DNA of 38,782 nucleotides from contig NZ_JALEIK010000003.1 of the NCBI RefSeq assembly GCF_022770205.1, positions 1 to 38,782 on the forward strand. The letters are read 5' to 3'. The notes under the pieces are model-generated. The model saw only the letters and a program-made list of their open reading frames with translations. It did not search any database and was not told the origin of the DNA. How positions within the stretch are numbered: position 1 is the stretch's first letter; the number at the start of each line of letters is the position of its first letter. The translations under genes and the position numbers were made by a program. Source of the stretch: Helicobacter sp. GTDB taxonomy: Bacteria; Campylobacterota; Campylobacteria; Campylobacterales; Helicobacteraceae. This document shows positions 1 to 9,503 of the stretch, in pieces.

Positions 1-1779
1 ATTTCAAATAGCATAAGTGTGGCTCTAAGCCGTGTTTTATTAAGTGTAGGAGTGGCTTCAACAATCTGTGTAGCCCAAACCCTAGCCGACACTCAAGATT
101 CTCAACAAGACGCATCGCAACAGTCGGCAAGCCAAATGCCTGACAATCAAGTCTCCGAAAGCGACGCTTCAAGCAATGCGGCATCAACAACCACATCTTC
201 ATCTGATGGAAAGCAAATGAGTGGAGGTGACGATTCTTCTGACAAAGGAGGTAGAAACTCTGAAAGTGGGGGAATGGATAGTGACTCAAGTGGAAGTGGT
301 GATATGTCAAGTGATAATTCAGGTGGGGGAACAGGTGAAACAGACACAGCAAGTGGCACTGACACAGGAATGAACGACGGCGCAAGTGATGGAAAGAGTG
401 ATAGCAGTGATTCTAGTGATTCTGACGAAAAAAACTACAAAAATGAAGATGAAGAAAATGGCGAAGAAAATGGCGAAAATGAAGATGAAGAAAATGGCGA
501 AGAAAATGGCGAAAATGAAGATGGAGAAAAAGGTGATAATGATAAACAAGCTCAGCAACCCACAGCAACCCCTGAAACCCCTGCTCCTGCAACCCCAACT
601 CCACCAAGCATAGATACAGCACTTGAAAATGCGAAAAAAGAGTTATCTCCACAGCTTCAAAGCATTTTCACCCTAGCTACTCAAATTAACGATTCCAACT
701 TAGACGCGCAAACTAAGCAAGCCTTAAGCAACTTAAAGCAAGACCCTAAAAAGCTTGTAGATTTCATACAATCTGTTGAAAAAGTAGCCAAATCACAGAC
801 TAACACAGTCACACGCTCTAGTGCTAACACAGCGATGAATGTGTCTAATGAAGTTTCAATCACCGCAAGAAATACGCAATACTCCAATCCTTACGCCATC
901 GCAAAGCTAGAAGGTGCTAAATTTGCAGCATTAGATTCTGATGTGAATTTTGATTATTATGGAATCAATAATTCTATCCATAGTGTGTGGGCAAACACTT
1001 TTGGCGGAGCAAGCATTATTGATAGCAACAATGGCTCTTTATATGGTCTTAGCATAGGCTTTGATCAAAAAGCTACCGATGCTTTATTGCTAGGAGTTTA
1101 TGGGACTTATTCTAATTCTACAATCAAAGATACAGACACGAAAAATAAATCCAATAATTTCCAATTAGGGCTTTACACCACTTATCAATTTGCTTCCAAT
1201 TTAGAATTTAACGCAAAAGTTTATGGGCAGGTTTCTAAAACAGATTTCAGCAGCACGCTAACCACAGGAATCGTAAATGCAGACTATACGCAAAGATTTT
1301 TTGGCTTAAGTGGAAATGTAGGAAAAATCCTTAATCCTTCAGCAGGATTCTATTTTAAACCTTTTGTGGGGCTAAATTATGCTTATGGATACACTCCAAG
1401 CTACACAGAAAAAGGGATTTTAGCAAAACAAGTGCATAGCATTTCAAGCAACACTCTCTCTTTAGATTTAGGTGCTGAGTTTAGAAACTACATTAATGCA
1501 AATTCTTATTTCTTTATCACTCCAAAAATTGAGCAATATCTCACAAATAATGGCGATGATTATGTTGCAAACTTCATCGGCGCAAATTCCACATTTAGCA
1601 TTAAGAGTGCGAACAAAAAGAAAACTTATGCGCAAGTGCTTGTAGGTGGAAATATGAATCTTAGCAACTCTGTGAGTGTTAATGTGGGATTTGGTATAAA
1701 GCATCTTTTAAGAGGACAAATGGATTCTAAAGATGAAACCTATCTTAGCGGTAATGTTGGGCTAAAATATAAATTTTAA
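1..1779 (+). CDS. Autotransporter beta-barrel protein, 5' end outside window
   Basis: The reading frame is open to the left edge. The first in-window start would be GTG at 19, but codons 1-18 are also open and the hydrophobic stretch ending VAQTLA looks like the end of a signal peptide, so the true start is probably upstream. Counting from GTG 19, residues 24-200 are a low-complexity Ser/Asp/Gly/Asn then Glu/Asn-rich passenger, followed by a Thr/Pro-rich hinge (about 181-198) and a mostly helical linker (200-300). From W324 (WANTFGG) to the C-terminal Phe of LKYKF is a roughly 265-residue autotransporter barrel with alternating aromatic strands. The barrel would insert in the outer membrane and expose the passenger. 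No beta-helix or protease motif is visible in the passenger, so its function is unknown; adhesion or surface shielding is only a guess. The barrel call is firm. Confidence 0.85.
   Translation: MSNSISVALSRVLLSVGVASTICVAQTLADTQDSQQDASQQSASQMPDNQVSESDASSNAASTTTSSSDGKQMSGGDDSSDKGGRNSESGGMDSDSSGSGDMSSDNSGGGTGETDTASGTDTGMNDGASDGKSDSSDSSDSDEKNYKNEDEENGEENGENEDEENGEENGENEDGEKGDNDKQAQQPTATPETPAPATPTPPSIDTALENAKKELSPQLQSIFTLATQINDSNLDAQTKQALSNLKQDPKKLVDFIQSVEKVAKSQTNTVTRSSANTAMNVSNEVSITARNTQYSNPYAIAKLEGAKFAALDSDVNFDYYGINNSIHSVWANTFGGASIIDSNNGSLYGLSIGFDQKATDALLLGVYGTYSNSTIKDTDTKNKSNNFQLGLYTTYQFASNLEFNAKVYGQVSKTDFSSTLTTGIVNADYTQRFFGLSGNVGKILNPSAGFYFKPFVGLNYAYGYTPSYTEKGILAKQVHSISSNTLSLDLGAEFRNYINANSYFFITPKIEQYLTNNGDDYVANFIGANSTFSIKSANKKKTYAQVLVGGNMNLSNSVSVNVGFGIKHLLRGQMDSKDETYLSGNVGLKYKF
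445..516 (+). repeat. Two perfect 36-bp in-frame tandem repeats
   Basis: Bases 445-480 and 481-516 are identical 36-mers coding for the 12-residue unit EDEENGEENGEN. A diverged third partial copy follows at 517-540. The unit contains a nested gaagaaaatggc block. Because 36 is a multiple of three, gain or loss of units would change passenger length without breaking the frame. Confidence 0.9.
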
Positions 1780-1820
1780 TCCTTAAAGCTTTAAACTTCA
1801 TAAAACTTTTTAATCTCCCT

Positions 1821-1843
1821 GCCCCTTTCGGGGCGTCTCTTTA
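1821..1843 (+). terminator. Candidate terminator after autotransporter
   Basis: GCCCC (1821-1825), loop TTTC, GGGGC (1830-1834), followed by gtctcttt. The stem is short and GC-rich and the T-run is imperfect. It sits 40 bases after the stop codon, before the serB promoter. Confidence 0.45.
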
Positions 1844-1910
1844 AAATCTTAAAAAAATATTTTAGAAATCATTTACTTTTTTATATTAGATTTGTTTTAC
1901 AATAAAAATG

Positions 1911-1916
1911 TATAAT
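1911..1916 (+). promoter_or_regulatory. -10 box of serB-tal
   Basis: TATAAT at 1911-1916 lies 28 bases before the serB start, with T-rich DNA upstream and no -35 match, as is usual for Campylobacterota sigma-70 promoters. It would give a leader of about 20 bases that contains the AAGGA ribosome site at 1935-1939. Confidence 0.6.
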
Positions 1917-1944
1917 GCTTACTTTTTGAAATAAAAGGATTTCC

Positions 1945-2568
1945 TTGAAACTTGCTATCTTTGATTTTGATTCCACCTTAATGGACGGAGAAACCATTGA
2001 CATTTTAGCAAAAGCTTATGGTAGTGCAGATGCTGTAAGTGCTATCACAAAAGAAGCAATGGGAGGCAAAATGGATTTTCATCAAAGTTTAAAACTGCGC
2101 GTTGCAACGCTCAAAGGAATGCCGCTATCAAAAGTCCAAGAGATTTGTAACAACCTAACATACAACAATGGAGCAAAAGAGCTAATTTGCGAGCTAAAGG
2201 CTAGAAATTACAGAGTTGTTGTTTTTAGCGGTGGGTTTGATGAAGCTTTGAGTGCGGGGCAAAAGGCACTAGGCTACCATATCCATTTTAGTAACACTCT
2301 CCACCACAAAGATGGAATCCTAACGGGCGAAGTGGGCGGCGAGATGATGTTTGACTACTCCAAAGGAAGAATGATGCAAAAAATCCAAACACTTCTTAAT
2401 GCAACTTATGAAAACACCATTGCCATAGGCGATGGCGCAAATGACATTTCAATGTTTAAATGCGCTAAAAAGAAAGTGGCATTTTGCGCAAAACCAATCC
2501 TTAAAGCAGCTGCAAACATTATCATCAATGAAAAAAACTTAATGCAAATTGTGCAACATTTAGACTAA
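1945..2568 (+). CDS. serB: Phosphoserine phosphatase SerB
   Basis: HAD-family phosphatase of 207 residues, the last step of serine synthesis (O-phosphoserine to serine), cytosolic. The HAD motifs are in order: DFDST with D7 (nucleophile) and D9; the Ser of FSGG (motif II); a Lys-containing stretch near 148-152; and GDGANDISM with D163 and D167 (motif IV). The length equals a minimal SerB without the ACT domain seen in longer versions. The start is TTG at 1945, chosen because AAGGA lies 5 bases upstream and the hydrophobic strand before DFDST begins there. tal follows 9 bases after the stop and probably shares the transcript. Other HAD phosphatases of this size exist, but the motif spacing fits SerB well. 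Confidence 0.88.
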   Translation: MKLAIFDFDSTLMDGETIDILAKAYGSADAVSAITKEAMGGKMDFHQSLKLRVATLKGMPLSKVQEICNNLTYNNGAKELICELKARNYRVVVFSGGFDEALSAGQKALGYHIHFSNTLHHKDGILTGEVGGEMMFDYSKGRMMQKIQTLLNATYENTIAIGDGANDISMFKCAKKKVAFCAKPILKAAANIIINEKNLMQIVQHLD

Positions 2569-2577
2569 GGAGATTTT

Positions 2578-3576
2578 ATGCAGGAAAATCTTTCATTTTC
2601 ACTTTGGTGTGATTTTATTGAACGCAACTTTTTAGAAAACGACTTTACAAAAATGGTGCAAGAGGGAATCATCAAAGGCGCAACAAGCAATCCAACAATT
2701 TTTCAACAAGCCCTATTAAATGAAAGCTACCAAGCGCAAAAAGATTCCTTAAAAGATTTGGATAAAAAAAGTATCTATGAAGCCCTTGTAAAAACCGATA
2801 TTCAAAGGGCAGCAGAGATTTTAAAACCCCTTTATGATAGCAATCCAAATGATGGTTACATTAGCATTGAAGTAGATCCTAACTTATGCGACAACACTAA
2901 GGCAACGACAGAGGAAGGAATCCGCCTATTTAACGCCATTGATTATCCTAATGTGATGATTAAAATCCCCGCTACAAAAGCCGGTTTTGGCGCAATGGAA
3001 GAGCTAATTACACACGGAATCTCTGTAAATGCTACACTCGTATTTAACAAAGCCCAAGTTGTTGGCTGTATGGAAGCCTTTAAAAAGGGTTATGAAAAGC
3101 TTAAGCAAACAAGCAAAAAAGAGCTAAAAGACTTGCCGCGCGCAGTGGTTAGCATCTTTGTCTCGCGCTTTGACCGCAAATGCGATTCCATTTTAAAAGA
3201 ACACGGAATCGCAACTGCAACACTTGGTATTAAAAATGCGCAATATCTCTACCATATTCTAAATGGCTATGGGCTTGCAGGTGTACGCGCACTCTTTGCA
3301 AGCACAGGAGTTAAAGATAATGATTTAGATCCGGCATATTATATTAAAGAACTCTATCACCCTTATGCAATCAACACTGCTCCACTCTCTGCAATCTCAG
3401 CATTTAACAGCGATGAAGCTAGTGAAGCATACTTACCAAGCATTGAAGAACTAGAAGAATTTTTACAAAGCATAAATGATGCAGGCATCAATTTGGATTC
3501 CATATCCTATGCGTTGCTAGAACAAGGACTGAATGATTTTAAAGTAGCGTTTTCTAAAATTTTAGAGAGTTTATAA
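2578..3576 (+). CDS. tal: Transaldolase
   Basis: Transaldolase of 332 residues in the non-oxidative pentose phosphate pathway, moving a dihydroxyacetone unit between sugar phosphates in the cytosol. The TIM-barrel motifs visible are GATSNPTIF near residue 34, the Schiff-base lysine K129 in MIKIPAT, SVNATLVF after it, and the VSIFVSRFD strand. ATG 2578 has AAGGAGA just upstream. Order tal-rplY-pth-permease is the order I know from H. pylori (HP1495-HP1498), which supports all four calls. Confidence 0.93.
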   Translation: MQENLSFSLWCDFIERNFLENDFTKMVQEGIIKGATSNPTIFQQALLNESYQAQKDSLKDLDKKSIYEALVKTDIQRAAEILKPLYDSNPNDGYISIEVDPNLCDNTKATTEEGIRLFNAIDYPNVMIKIPATKAGFGAMEELITHGISVNATLVFNKAQVVGCMEAFKKGYEKLKQTSKKELKDLPRAVVSIFVSRFDRKCDSILKEHGIATATLGIKNAQYLYHILNGYGLAGVRALFASTGVKDNDLDPAYYIKELYHPYAINTAPLSAISAFNSDEASEAYLPSIEELEEFLQSINDAGINLDSISYALLEQGLNDFKVAFSKILESL

Positions 3577-3605
3577 ACAACTTTAAACATAGTTTTTACA
3601 AAAAG

Positions 3606-3614
3606 TGCTATAAT
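3606..3614 (+). promoter_or_regulatory. Extended -10 promoter of rplY
   Basis: TGCTATAAT at 3606-3614 is an exact extended -10 (TGnTATAAT). It lies 32 bases before the rplY start, with AAGGA at 3636-3640 as ribosome site. It would drive rplY-pth-permease independently of serB-tal. Confidence 0.65.
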
Positions 3615-3646
3615 GGCGGCTTTTATTTTAATTTTAAGGACAACAA

Positions 3647-4183
3647 ATGTTAAGTGGAATAATTAGAGAGAGTATTTCAAAGGCAGACACAAAAGCCTTA
3701 AGAAAAAATGGTTATCTAATTGCTAATATCTATGGAAAAGGCAAGGAAAACCTCCATTGCGCATTTAAACGCAATGATTTCATCAGAGAAGTGAAGAAAA
3801 AAACAGACTTAATCTTTGAAGTAGAAGTTGGCACACAAAAATATCCTGTCGTCATCCAAGAATACCAAAAAGACCCCATTACTAGCGAAATTATCCATGT
3901 GGATTTAATGCTAGCACAGACAGGGATTGAAGCAAAATATTCTGTGAAAGTTCGCACGATTGGCACGCCAAAAGGGCTTAAAAATAAGGGTGTTTTAATG
4001 CTATCTAAAAAGCGCATTAAGGTTAAAGCAGCACCTGAGAATCTCCCAAAAGATTATGAAATCAATGTAAGCGATTTAGATGTTGGTGATGTTGTGCTCG
4101 TGCGTGATTTACCTGCATTTGATGGTGTAAAAATCGTTGAACGCAATGATGTTGCAATTGTTGGTGTGATTAAATCGCGCTAA
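3647..4183 (+). CDS. rplY: 50S ribosomal protein L25/Ctc
   Basis: L25 family protein of 178 residues, which binds 5S rRNA on the large subunit. The long form is present: an N-terminal L25 beta-barrel (about 1-90, with VVIQEYQKDPITSEIIHVDL near 67-86) plus the C-terminal TL5/Ctc domain (about 95-178, ending VAIVGVIKSR). ATG 3647 has AAGGA 6 bases upstream. It has its own promoter and is followed 13 bases later by pth, so two translation-related genes are paired. Confidence 0.95.
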   Translation: MLSGIIRESISKADTKALRKNGYLIANIYGKGKENLHCAFKRNDFIREVKKKTDLIFEVEVGTQKYPVVIQEYQKDPITSEIIHVDLMLAQTGIEAKYSVKVRTIGTPKGLKNKGVLMLSKKRIKVKAAPENLPKDYEINVSDLDVGDVVLVRDLPAFDGVKIVERNDVAIVGVIKSR

Positions 4184-4196
4184 TGCCTAATGTTCA

Positions 4197-4916
4197 ATGT
4201 TTCTTATAATAGGCTTAGGAAATCCAGGAGAAAAATACCAAAACAACCGCCACAATATCGGCTTTAGGGTGGTTGACTCCCTAATCCAAAACCTAAATGC
4301 TACTAAACAGAGCGCAAAAGACTTCCAAGGAGAGCTTTATAAAAGCTCTCAAATCCTGCTTTTAAAGCCCACTACCTTTATGAATCTCTCAGGAAAATCT
4401 GCGCAAAGCGTGCTTAACTTCTATAAAATCACAGATTTTTTAACCATACACGATGATTTAGATTTGCCTTTTGGAGCGATAAAATTTAAATTTAAAGGAA
4501 GCAGTGGCGGACACAATGGCTTAAAGTCAATTGATACACTCTGTGGAAGCGACTTTTATAGAATCCGGTATGGAATCGGCAAACCCACCATAAAAGCACA
4601 AGCGATAGATTGGGTTTTACAAGACTTTAGCGCAGAAGAAGAAGCGCATAATCAAGGCTTAATCACACACTCAGCAAACGCCGCTTTAGAGATTGTTAAG
4701 CTTAAATTAAGTAATAATCTTACTAGCGATAGTTTTGTGCGTGAAATTTCTAGCAAATGGACGCTTACGCCAAAAATGGATTCCAACTTTTTACCTTCTA
4801 AAAGCCCATCCACAAACAGCACTTCATCAAAAAGCCCTTGTCAAAAAAATATTTCCCCACAAAAACTAGCCCCAAAAGCCCCATCTCAAAAAAGCCCTTT
4901 AAAAGAAGCACGATGA
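4197..4916 (+). CDS. pth: Peptidyl-tRNA hydrolase with long basic tail
   Basis: Cleaves peptidyl-tRNA released from stalled ribosomes. The core is classical: GLGNPG with N9, catalytic H19 in NRHNIG, IHDDLDLPFG with H85/D86, and GSSGGHNGLKSI. The usual fold ends near residue 190. Here the frame continues for about 45 residues rich in Ser, Lys and Pro (four SKSP/QKSP-like blocks), which is unusual. Its last 76 bases overlap an open frame upstream of the permease start. No good ribosome site precedes ATG 4197, so coupling to rplY translation is likely. The enzyme call is firm; the role of the tail is unknown. Confidence 0.93.
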   Translation: MFLIIGLGNPGEKYQNNRHNIGFRVVDSLIQNLNATKQSAKDFQGELYKSSQILLLKPTTFMNLSGKSAQSVLNFYKITDFLTIHDDLDLPFGAIKFKFKGSSGGHNGLKSIDTLCGSDFYRIRYGIGKPTIKAQAIDWVLQDFSAEEEAHNQGLITHSANAALEIVKLKLSNNLTSDSFVREISSKWTLTPKMDSNFLPSKSPSTNSTSSKSPCQKNISPQKLAPKAPSQKSPLKEAR

Positions 4917-5986
4917 AACTCTTTTTCCGCTACATTAGCTTTTTGTATTTGAAGTATTTTTTCTATCTTTTTATCTCTTTAGAATGCTTTTTTGTTGCCA
5001 TTGATTTAGTCAAATTCCTTGATAATCTCCCAAGCTCAGCGAATCTTTTTATTCTTTTACTAGCTTATGATTTTATGTATGCTTCACAATTTGTTTTACC
5101 CCTATCTTTAATCCTTGCGCAAATTGCACTCCTAATAAACCTCCTTAAAAGCGCGCAATTCACAGCATTTTTAACGCTTGGTTATTCAAGATTTAAAATT
5201 TTTATTCCGATTTTTTTATTAAGCTTTTTGATTACCATTATTTTCATTGCTCTTAACTCCACCCCTTTTGTTTATGCAAAAGAGCGTGTAGATTTAATGA
5301 TTAACCAAGGTTTTGTTGGGAATTTCAAAAGTGATTTATTTTTAAAATACAATAATAACTACATTTATTTTAAAAAAATTTACCCCCTATTACAAAGCGC
5401 AGAAGGTGTTGTAGTCTATGAATTTGACAATACAAACAATGTATTAACTCACATTGTAGAATCCCAAAAAGCACAATTTAATGGACAAGATTGGATTTTA
5501 GAAAATGCAACAATCACAACATTGCAAAACACTTTAGAGCTTGGTAAAAATCCCCTAAAAATCCAAAAAGAAAGTGTTTATAAAACTTTGCGCGACTTTA
5601 AACCAAAAATCTTGGAAAATATTTATGAAAAGCAAGGCAGCATTTCAATTCTTGATGCCTTTGAAGCTCTCATACTTTTAAAAGCACAAAATGCAAACAC
5701 GCAAAAGGTGCGTGCAGCACTTTATAACCTACTCTTTTTTCCCTTTTTTGCACCCTTAATTATGGTTTGTCTTGCTGTTTTTATTCCAAATTCTAACCGC
5801 TACGCCAATTTTAGCCTAATGACTTTGGGAATGATTTTAGGCGTGCTAATTACTTGGGGAATCTTTTTTAGCTTCTCAAAATTATCCATTAGTGGTTTTT
5901 TGCAACCAGAATTTAGCGTGATAATGCCAATATTTGCATTATTTTTAGCCAGTAGCTTTTGCTTATACAAAATCTTAAAAACATAA
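4913..5986 (+). CDS. LptF/LptG (YjgP/YjgQ) family permease
   Basis: Inner-membrane subunit of the Lpt transporter that takes lipopolysaccharide from the inner membrane to the periplasmic bridge. The open frame reaches back to 4838, but I place the start at ATG 4913 (MKLFFRYISF): it overlaps the pth stop as ATGA, and family members begin right at the first helix. That gives 357 residues. About three helices (5-30, 40-75, 88-112) precede a periplasmic beta-rich domain (about 115-255) and three more helices follow (260-285, 290-315, 325-352), the LptF/G layout. I cannot tell LptF from LptG. Equivalent to HP1498 by position. Confidence 0.85.
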   Translation: MKLFFRYISFLYLKYFFYLFISLECFFVAIDLVKFLDNLPSSANLFILLLAYDFMYASQFVLPLSLILAQIALLINLLKSAQFTAFLTLGYSRFKIFIPIFLLSFLITIIFIALNSTPFVYAKERVDLMINQGFVGNFKSDLFLKYNNNYIYFKKIYPLLQSAEGVVVYEFDNTNNVLTHIVESQKAQFNGQDWILENATITTLQNTLELGKNPLKIQKESVYKTLRDFKPKILENIYEKQGSISILDAFEALILLKAQNANTQKVRAALYNLLFFPFFAPLIMVCLAVFIPNSNRYANFSLMTLGMILGVLITWGIFFSFSKLSISGFLQPEFSVIMPIFALFLASSFCLYKILKT

Positions 5987-5995
5987 GGAGTTATG

Positions 5996-7528
5996 ATGAC
6001 AGCATTATTAAGCGTGAGTGATAAAAGCGGAATTATAGAGTTTGCAAGGGGGCTAATTTCTCTAGGATACACGATTTTATCCACAGGTGGCACACTCAAA
6101 ACACTAGAGCAAAAAGGAATCCAAGCACAAGAAGTCAGCCAATACACACAAAGTCCAGAAATGTTTGAAGGGCGCGTGAAAACTTTACATCCAAAAATCC
6201 ACGGCGGAATCCTACACCGCCGCGATAACAGCGAAGATTTAAAAATTGCCAAAGAATATGGAATCGCAGACATTAACTTAGTGTGCGTGAATCTCTATCC
6301 CTTTAAGGATACCATAGAGCGCACCGATGATTTTGATGCAATCCTTGAAAACATTGATATAGGCGGTCCTTCTATGGTGCGTGCTGCGGCAAAAAACTTC
6401 TCTTCTGTGCTAATTGTTACAAATCCTAGCGATTATGCAAAGGTTTTAGAAAACTTACAAAATAACCAAAACACTCTAAAATTCCGCCAACAAATGATGA
6501 TAAAAGCATTTGAACACACCGCAAGCTATGATTGTATGATTGCAAACTATATGAACCAACGCTTTAATGGTGGCTTTGGGGAAGCACATTTTATCAGTGG
6601 AAAGCTTGTATCCCCCACACGCTACGGCGAAAACCCCCATCAAAAGGGCGCGCATTATGAGTTTGAAAACTTCTACTCTAGCACCTTTAAAACCCTAAAG
6701 GGTGAAGCAAGTTTTAACAACTTAACAGATATTAATAGTGCTGTAAAAATTGCATCAAGCTTTGGAGAAGCCCCTTGTGTTTGCATTATAAAACACGGCA
6801 ATCCTTGTGGATTTGCACTAAAAAGTAATGCCTTAGATTCCTATAAAGAAGCGTTGAAATGTGATAGCGTATCCGCCTTTGGTGGCGTTGTGGCGGTAAA
6901 TGCGCCAGTGGATCTTGCTCTAGCGCAAGAGATTAATAAAATCTTTATTGAAGTGCTTGTAGCCCCTGAAATTACACAAGAAGCGTTGAAGGAATTTGAA
7001 ACTAAAAAGAAAATTAAGCTCTTTATCTGTGGTGGAAAAACGCTAAAATTCCCAAAAGACGCCCAAGACTTTAAGCATATTGAAGGAGGGTTTGTCTTGC
7101 AAGATTCTGATTGTGTGGAGAGAGATGAAGTCAAGGGCGCAAAATGCGTCAGCAAAAAGCAAGCTATAAAAACGCAAATGCGAGATTTAGAAATCGCTTA
7201 CAAAATTGCAGCACTTGTCAAATCAAATTGTGTTGTGTATGTTAAAGATTCTACAATGGTTGCCATTGGTATGGGAATGACAAGCCGTGTAGATGCCACA
7301 AAAGCAGCCATTAGAAAGGCGCAAGAGATGGGACTAGATTTAAGCGGTTGCGTGCTAGCAAGTGAAGCGTTTTTTCCCTTTAAAGACAGCATTGAAGAAG
7401 CGCATAAAGTTGGCGTTAGTGCTGTGATTGAACCTGGTGGCAGCATAAGAGATGATGAGGTAATTGAATGTGCAAATACAAATGGAATCGCATTGTATTT
7501 TAGTGGAAAACGCCACTTTTTACACTAA
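5996..7528 (+). CDS. purH: Bifunctional purine biosynthesis protein PurH
   Basis: AICAR formyltransferase/IMP cyclohydrolase, the last two steps to IMP. The first half shows the cyclohydrolase domain ([32 protein letters not shown]) and the second half the transformylase domain, with K266-H267 in IIKHGNPCG matching the E. coli catalytic pair in number and context, and a C-terminal [10 protein letters not shown] and FSGKRHFLH end. Two ATGs are adjacent; I choose 5996 over 5993 because AAGGAG (5985-5990) is 5 bases away rather than 2. That gives 510 residues. It lies 9 bases after the permease stop, so it is probably the last gene of that transcript. Confidence 0.95.
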   Translation: MTALLSVSDKSGIIEFARGLISLGYTILSTGGTLKTLEQKGIQAQEVSQYTQSPEMFEGRVKTLHPKIHGGILHRRDNSEDLKIAKEYGIADINLVCVNLYPFKDTIERTDDFDAILENIDIGGPSMVRAAAKNFSSVLIVTNPSDYAKVLENLQNNQNTLKFRQQMMIKAFEHTASYDCMIANYMNQRFNGGFGEAHFISGKLVSPTRYGENPHQKGAHYEFENFYSSTFKTLKGEASFNNLTDINSAVKIASSFGEAPCVCIIKHGNPCGFALKSNALDSYKEALKCDSVSAFGGVVAVNAPVDLALAQEINKIFIEVLVAPEITQEALKEFETKKKIKLFICGGKTLKFPKDAQDFKHIEGGFVLQDSDCVERDEVKGAKCVSKKQAIKTQMRDLEIAYKIAALVKSNCVVYVKDSTMVAIGMGMTSRVDATKAAIRKAQEMGLDLSGCVLASEAFFPFKDSIEEAHKVGVSAVIEPGGSIRDDEVIECANTNGIALYFSGKRHFLH

Positions 7529-7540
7529 AAGAGCTTTTAG
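7525..7540. terminator. Palindrome between convergent purH and rpoD
   Basis: CTAAAAGAGCTTTTAG contains both stop codons (purH TAA 7526-7528; rpoD TAA read from 7539 to 7537). The stem is 6-7 bp with a tiny loop. AGTGG/CCACT (7502-7506/7513-7517) followed by TTTTT inside the end of purH may be the stronger + strand stem. Weak evidence for a shared terminator. Confidence 0.35.
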
Positions 7541-9396
7541 TCCTCAATGTAGTTCTTAAGCTTTCTGCCCACCTTTGGGTGCTTAAGCTTTTTTATAGCA
7601 CTAGATTCTATTTGTCTAACCCTTTCTCTTGTAACATTAAGCTCTTTTCCAATTTCCTCTAGTGTTCTATCCGATTCATCATCCAATAAACCAAAGCGCA
7701 TACGAATCACTGCTTTTTCTCTTTCATTAAGTTGATCTAAGACATCATCAATTTGCCCTTTTAAATCCTCTTTTAAAATGTGCTCCATCGGTCCAATAGA
7801 GCTTTTATCCTCCACAAAATCTCCAAACTTACCATCCTCTCCATTTCCAATAGGGGCTTCAAGGCTAATGGGCTCTTTTGTAATCTTAATCACATTTTTT
7901 ACTTTATCAACAGGAAGTCCAACTTCTTCTGCAATCTTTTCTAAATCAGGCTCTTTGCCTTCCTCTTGTAAAAATTTGCGCATAATTTTATTGATACGAT
8001 TAATGGTTTCAATCATATGGATTGGAATCCTAATTGTGCGTGCTTGATCAGCAATTGCTCTAGAAATTGCCTGTCTTATCCACCAAGTTGCATAGGTTGA
8101 AAAGCGATACCCCTTTTTATATTCAAACTTATCTACCGCCTTCATTAACCCAATATTGCCTTCTTGAATCAAATCTAAAAAAGGCAATCCACGATTCGTG
8201 TAACGCTTTGCAATACTTACCACAAGCCTTAAATTAGATTTTGCCATTTTTGTTTTAGCTTTATCAGCAATGTCTTTTCCTCGCTTGATTTGTTCTAAGA
8301 TTTGCTTAAGCTTTTCAGGCTCTAAATCAAAACTTCCTTCACTTGCTGCCTTTGTTTGAAAGAGCTTTTTAATCTCCATATAGGTAGATACCATTGTTGC
8401 TTCTGGCACAGAAGCTGTAATCTCCGCTTTAGTCATCTCTGTAATATTATCCAAAACCTTTTTATGGTTTGCAAGCAGCATATCATTAAAAAGCGGTAAG
8501 CGATATTCCAAGCGTTTCAATTCTTTATCAAAGCCTTCATCGCTTTTAATAGTATTTTCCATTGCCTTCACAAGCTCATTAATCAACTTACTTGTAGGAC
8601 CTAAATCTAAAAGCTTTTCTTTTAGAAATTGTTTTTTATGCGCTAGGGTTAATAAATATAGCATATCTTTAGAATTTTCATCACCCTTTTCTTGTTCCCA
8701 AGTTTTCAACCAATCTTTTTTTGCTTTTTCTAAGGCTTTAAAACTTACAAGGACTTTTTCCACTCTTTTTTGATCCTTTTTAGAGATAGGTTTTTTAGAT
8801 TCTTCACTCTCTTCTCCCTCTCGCTCCTCCTCTTCCTCATTATCCTCACTCTCTTCTTCCTTACCCTCCTCTTCATCATCAAAACTTTTAAAAAGCTCCT
8901 TAACCCTTCTCTCTCTATTAATGAGAGCTTCTTTATAATCTAAAATAAAATCAATCAAATAAGGCACAGAACAAATGGCATCTAAGATAATATTTTCCCC
9001 AAGCTCTATGTTCTTACTAAGTTCTATTTCTTCATCTCTTGTCAAAAGCGGAATCTGCCCCATTTCTCTTAAATACATTCTCACAGGGCTATCACTTCTA
9101 CTCCATTCTAAAAGCTCTCTTTCTTTCATAAAATCAAATTCATCTTCTAGCTCTTCATCTAAAAGACGCTTTTTATCTTCTTTAATTTTTCTAGCCTCAT
9201 CTTGGTTTAGAATCTTTGCAACTTCAGAAGCTGACATCAATTGCTTCTTATATTTCTTTGCGAGCTCACACACTTTTTTTGCTTGCGCTGGTGTTGGGAG
9301 CTTTCCTAAGACTTGTGCGACTTTTTCATAAGAAACATATTTAGTAGCATTTTGAAACAATTCATCAAGTTGTTGATTAATAGTTTTTGCAGACAT
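7537..9396 (-). CDS. rpoD: Primary sigma factor RpoD (sigma-70/80)
   Basis: Housekeeping sigma factor of 619 residues. Visible parts: an N-terminal region 1.1-like helical segment (1-80); region 1.2 at about 101-135 ([22 protein letters not shown]); a long non-conserved segment with an acidic run at 173-200; region 2 at about 384-455 ([41 protein letters not shown]); region 3 at 456-530; and region 4 at 550-619 with helix-turn-helix [23 protein letters not shown] 9396 has GGAG about 8 bases upstream. Single gene with its own promoter, converging on purH. Confidence 0.97.
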   Translation of the reverse strand: MSAKTINQQLDELFQNATKYVSYEKVAQVLGKLPTPAQAKKVCELAKKYKKQLMSASEVAKILNQDEARKIKEDKKRLLDEELEDEFDFMKERELLEWSRSDSPVRMYLREMGQIPLLTRDEEIELSKNIELGENIILDAICSVPYLIDFILDYKEALINRERRVKELFKSFDDEEEGKEEESEDNEEEEEREGEESEESKKPISKKDQKRVEKVLVSFKALEKAKKDWLKTWEQEKGDENSKDMLYLLTLAHKKQFLKEKLLDLGPTSKLINELVKAMENTIKSDEGFDKELKRLEYRLPLFNDMLLANHKKVLDNITEMTKAEITASVPEATMVSTYMEIKKLFQTKAASEGSFDLEPEKLKQILEQIKRGKDIADKAKTKMAKSNLRLVVSIAKRYTNRGLPFLDLIQEGNIGLMKAVDKFEYKKGYRFSTYATWWIRQAISRAIADQARTIRIPIHMIETINRINKIMRKFLQEEGKEPDLEKIAEEVGLPVDKVKNVIKITKEPISLEAPIGNGEDGKFGDFVEDKSSIGPMEHILKEDLKGQIDDVLDQLNEREKAVIRMRFGLLDDESDRTLEEIGKELNVTRERVRQIESSAIKKLKHPKVGRKLKNYIED

Positions 9397-9458
9397 TTAG
9401 AAACTCCAAAAGTTTTAGAATCTAATTAAATTATTTTTAAGATAATGAAAAGTTCCGC

Positions 9459-9464
9459 ATTATA
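9459..9464 (-). promoter_or_regulatory. -10 box of rpoD
   Basis: On the minus strand TATAAT (9464 to 9459) is followed by GCGGAAC. It lies about 63 bases upstream of the rpoD start in a 107-base gap behind the nitrilase-fold gene. No -35 is recognisable. Confidence 0.55.
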
Positions 9465-9503
9465 ACGAAACTTATTAAAAGTAGGGTTAATATTTGATGA
9501 AAG

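Noticed and set aside
319-652. Overlapping open frames rich in Met/Lys or Phe/Ile in the repeat region
   Set aside because: They are frame shadows of the GAA/AAT/GGC repeat inside the autotransporter gene and have no ribosome site or family likeness.
8770-8880. Acidic run in RpoD as a sign of frameshift or insertion
   Set aside because: The non-conserved segment between regions 1.2 and 2 is commonly acidic in proteobacterial sigma-70, and the frame is intact on both sides.
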